Shown here: piece after piece, positions 62,044-64,000 of the stretch
Numbering within the stretch: position 1 is the first letter of the stretch
How the letters are laid out: each line of letters starts with the position of its first letter
From: Delphinus delphis
Lineage: Eukaryota; Chordata; Mammalia; Artiodactyla; Delphinidae
Reading direction: 5' to 3'
Assembly (NCBI RefSeq): GCF_949987515.2
Contig: NW_027192671.1
Span: forward strand, 2,232,001-2,296,000
DNA: 64,000 bases
Notes under the pieces: generated by a model
The model's database searches: none
The model's input: the letters and a program-made list of their open reading frames with translations, nothing else
Told to the model about the DNA's origin: nothing
Program-made: the position numbers and the translations under genes

Positions 62044-63623
62044 TGCGTTTTTTCCTGAATATATTCAGGAAAAAATGCATACGCCCTTTTTGGCCAACCA
62101 AGCAAGCTTGCAAAGGAAATCTGCACTACAATGAAGTCTCACTTCCCCCCAGTCAAAAGGGCCATCTGAAAAAAGTGTAAAATCCAGAAAGGCAGGACAG
62201 GCCATGGAGAACTGGGAGCCTTGTTATGCTGATGGACGGGATGTAAATTGCCAACAACCACTCGGGAGAAGTGTATGGTGTTTCCTGAAACATCTAAAAA
62301 ACAAAGCAACAGAACCTAGGGCACTTCCACTTATGGTCCTATAGCTTAGGGAAATTAAAATCAAAAAGACACAGCCACCCCAAAGTTTGGAACGGCTCTG
62401 TTTACAAGAACCTCGTTTACAGTACAAGTTCAACATCGCAGAAAGTGAAAAATGGATAAAGAACTTGTGGTACTTACGTACAATGCAGTATCACTCAGCA
62501 ATGAAATCTATGTCATCAGGCCCTTAGCAGCACAATGAGTGGATTCAGGTATGATGATTCTAACTGAAATAAGTCACACAGAAAAAGAAACATCATAAGA
62601 TATCAGTAATACACGGAATGTAAACTTGGCTACACAGGAACTGAATTACAGAACAGAACAGGGTCTCACATTTAGAAAACCAACTTTTGCTTGCTTAAGG
62701 GGAAAGGTGAGTTGGGGTGCTGCATGAAACCAGAGATTGAAATGAGCACAGATAAAGTTCCTTAAGCCAAATATGGAATAGACAAGAGCTACTCCTTGCT
62801 CAACGAAATGGACTCAACACCCCATATTAAACGCCTAAGAATGTACCTGACTAGTAAGTATCTTAAAACCTATGGATTGCTATGTCTCCGAAAGAGAATC
62901 AAGCATGTGTACAGGGTCATAAACGCAGCAGTGATAGGATTGGAGAGGTTCGGTGAGCAAATGAAGACCCTTTGAAGTCATATTGCATGGTACCCATTAC
63001 ACGGGTCTTAACTCTCCAGGTTTAAGGTATTCTTCCTTCAGCTAAAACATGCATGTGGAACCCGGAGTATGATCAACCATGTGAACGGGAGACGTGTTCA
63101 AATATGTCTCAGTTTTCCTACCCTGGTACTCGGGTGCAACATTCCAGACGCTTTACTAACACTCTCCCGACTTGGAGAGTCAGTCCCTTTACCCTCCTGT
63201 TTGGCCCAGTTTGCAATTTCTCTGGAAGATGAACAGGAATAGCGAGAACCAATGAGAGACTATCTGGAGGTGTCTGGATGGGCAAATTTAACTCTCATTT
63301 CCCACCAGGAAGAGGAATTAACCTAAGGCTCAGCGTGCCGTGCCAGAACCAGATTAGGGCCTGAAGACATCCTGCGGTGTTGCGGCCAGCTCAAAAGAAA
63401 GCGAGTTGAAGAAAGGAGCTCAGGGGCACTGTAATTCAGAAACCTGCAGAGTTATAAATGACAGCTATCGTCCAAAAATAGACTGAAGTAAGGCTGCCAA
63501 GAGGACTTGAAAGCGGGGCAGAATTACAGGAAACCGATTTCAGGAGGTAGACTGGAATTGCATTGAAAGCATAGGAAAAGAGGCAGAACGTCCACAATGA
63601 TGCACTTGGCCAAAAAGGGCGTA
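62044..63623. repeat. Satellite unit 41 (A/B/C mosaic)
   Basis: The right palindrome arm has AAATGCATACG. A short C tract (GGTACTTACGTACAATGCAG) near 62470 sits between A-type flanks. The 5' side is A (ATTACACGGGTCTTAAC), then CCCGGAGTATG, GTGAACGGG, TTTTCCTACCC, CTCCCGAC and AGTCCC are mixed or B. Private: GATGGACGGG, GCATGAAACC, ACAGGGTCAT, TACCCTCCTG, TCTCTGGAAG, ACCTAAGGC, GAAGACATCC. Confidence 0.95.
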
Positions 63624-64000
63624 TGCGTTTTTTCCTGAATATATTCAGGAAAAAACGCATTTGCCCTTTTTGGCCAACCAAGCAAACTTGCAAAGGAAAT
63701 CTGCACTACAATGAAGTCTCACTTCCCCCCGGTCAAAAGGGCCATCTGAAAAAAGTGTAAAATCCAGAAAGGCAGGACAGGCCATGGAGAACTGGGAGCC
63801 TTGTTATGCTGATGGGCGGGATGTAAATTGCCAACAGACACTCAGGAGAAGTGTATGGTGTTTCCTGAAACATCTAAAAAACAAAGCAACAGAGCCTAGG
63901 GCACTTCCATTTATGGTCCTATAGCTTAGGGAAATTAAAATCAAAAAGACACAGCCACCCTAAAGTTTGGGACGCCTCCGTTTACAAGAACCTCGTTTAC
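63624..64000. repeat. Satellite unit 42 (partial, cut by window edge)
   Basis: First 377 bases of a unit. The right palindrome arm has CGCATTTGCCC. AGCAAACTTGC removes the HindIII site. GACACTCAGG, TTCCATTTATGG, ACCCTAAAG and GGGACGCCTCCG. The array continues beyond the window. Confidence 0.95.

Larger units (their letters stand above)
1..64000. repeat. Head-to-tail satellite array, 1,579-bp unit (probable common cetacean satellite)
   Basis: The same sequence recurs every 1,571-1,580 bases across the whole window. The TGCG that opens the palindrome core falls at 1, 1579, 3157, 4736, 6315, 7894 and so on to 63624, with one short interval of 467. All units share orientation, and no unique DNA or other mobile element interrupts them. 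Lengths other than 1,579 are explained by single-base indels: B-type units have one extra base near the AGAGTATG motif, and unit 24 has lost 8. The unit length matches what I recall for the killer whale/delphinoid satellite found in C-band heterochromatin. A satellite of another vertebrate with the same period cannot be excluded without alignment. Confidence 0.97.

Noticed and set aside
1..64000. CRISPR array, because of the regular repetition
   Set aside because: The period is 1.58 kb and the whole unit repeats, with no alternating short repeats and unique spacers.

Overview
The window is one uninterrupted, head-to-tail satellite DNA array with no unique sequence. A unit of about 1,579 bp repeats from the first base to the last: 40 full-length units (1,571-1,580 bp, 21 of them exactly 1,579), one unit cut to 467 bp, and a 377-bp partial unit at the right edge. 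All lie in the same orientation. I see no protein-coding gene, RNA gene, transposon or CRISPR array. The open frames that recur in every unit are chance frames copied with the satellite.

The unit length and the tandem layout point to the common cetacean satellite of toothed whales. I recall this from the literature of Arnason and colleagues as a conserved 1,579-bp highly repetitive component of the killer whale genome, about 1.58 kb in delphinoids and longer in baleen whales. I compared from memory of the length and organisation, not by alignment, so cetacean origin is likely but unproven here.

Units are numbered in the phase of the window start: each begins at the T of TGCG, the 19th base of a 72-bp perfect palindrome that every unit carries across its boundary. 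The palindrome is intact at 28 of 41 complete sites. About 280 bp around it is almost invariant, while the rest of the unit carries most of the variation.

Layout: units 1-2 (1-3156) are mixed, with unit 2 carrying the divergent B haplotype. Units 3-22 (3157-34735) are homogeneous A-type. Inside them, units 9-20 form a trimeric higher-order repeat with a 4,737-bp period. Units 23-41 (34736-63623) are diverse: mostly B-type, partly arranged as dimers (3,159-bp period), with patches of a third haplotype (C) and scattered A units. At 58400-58887 the palindrome has grown to 188 bp and lies next to a 1.23-kb deletion. This is the most unusual spot in the window.

Nothing here encodes a multi-gene system. 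What can be read is how the satellite evolves: local amplification of dimers and trimers, short gene-conversion tracts, and instability at the palindrome. Each unit also has weak promoter-like and splice-like motifs that could support noncoding transcription, but this is inference only.
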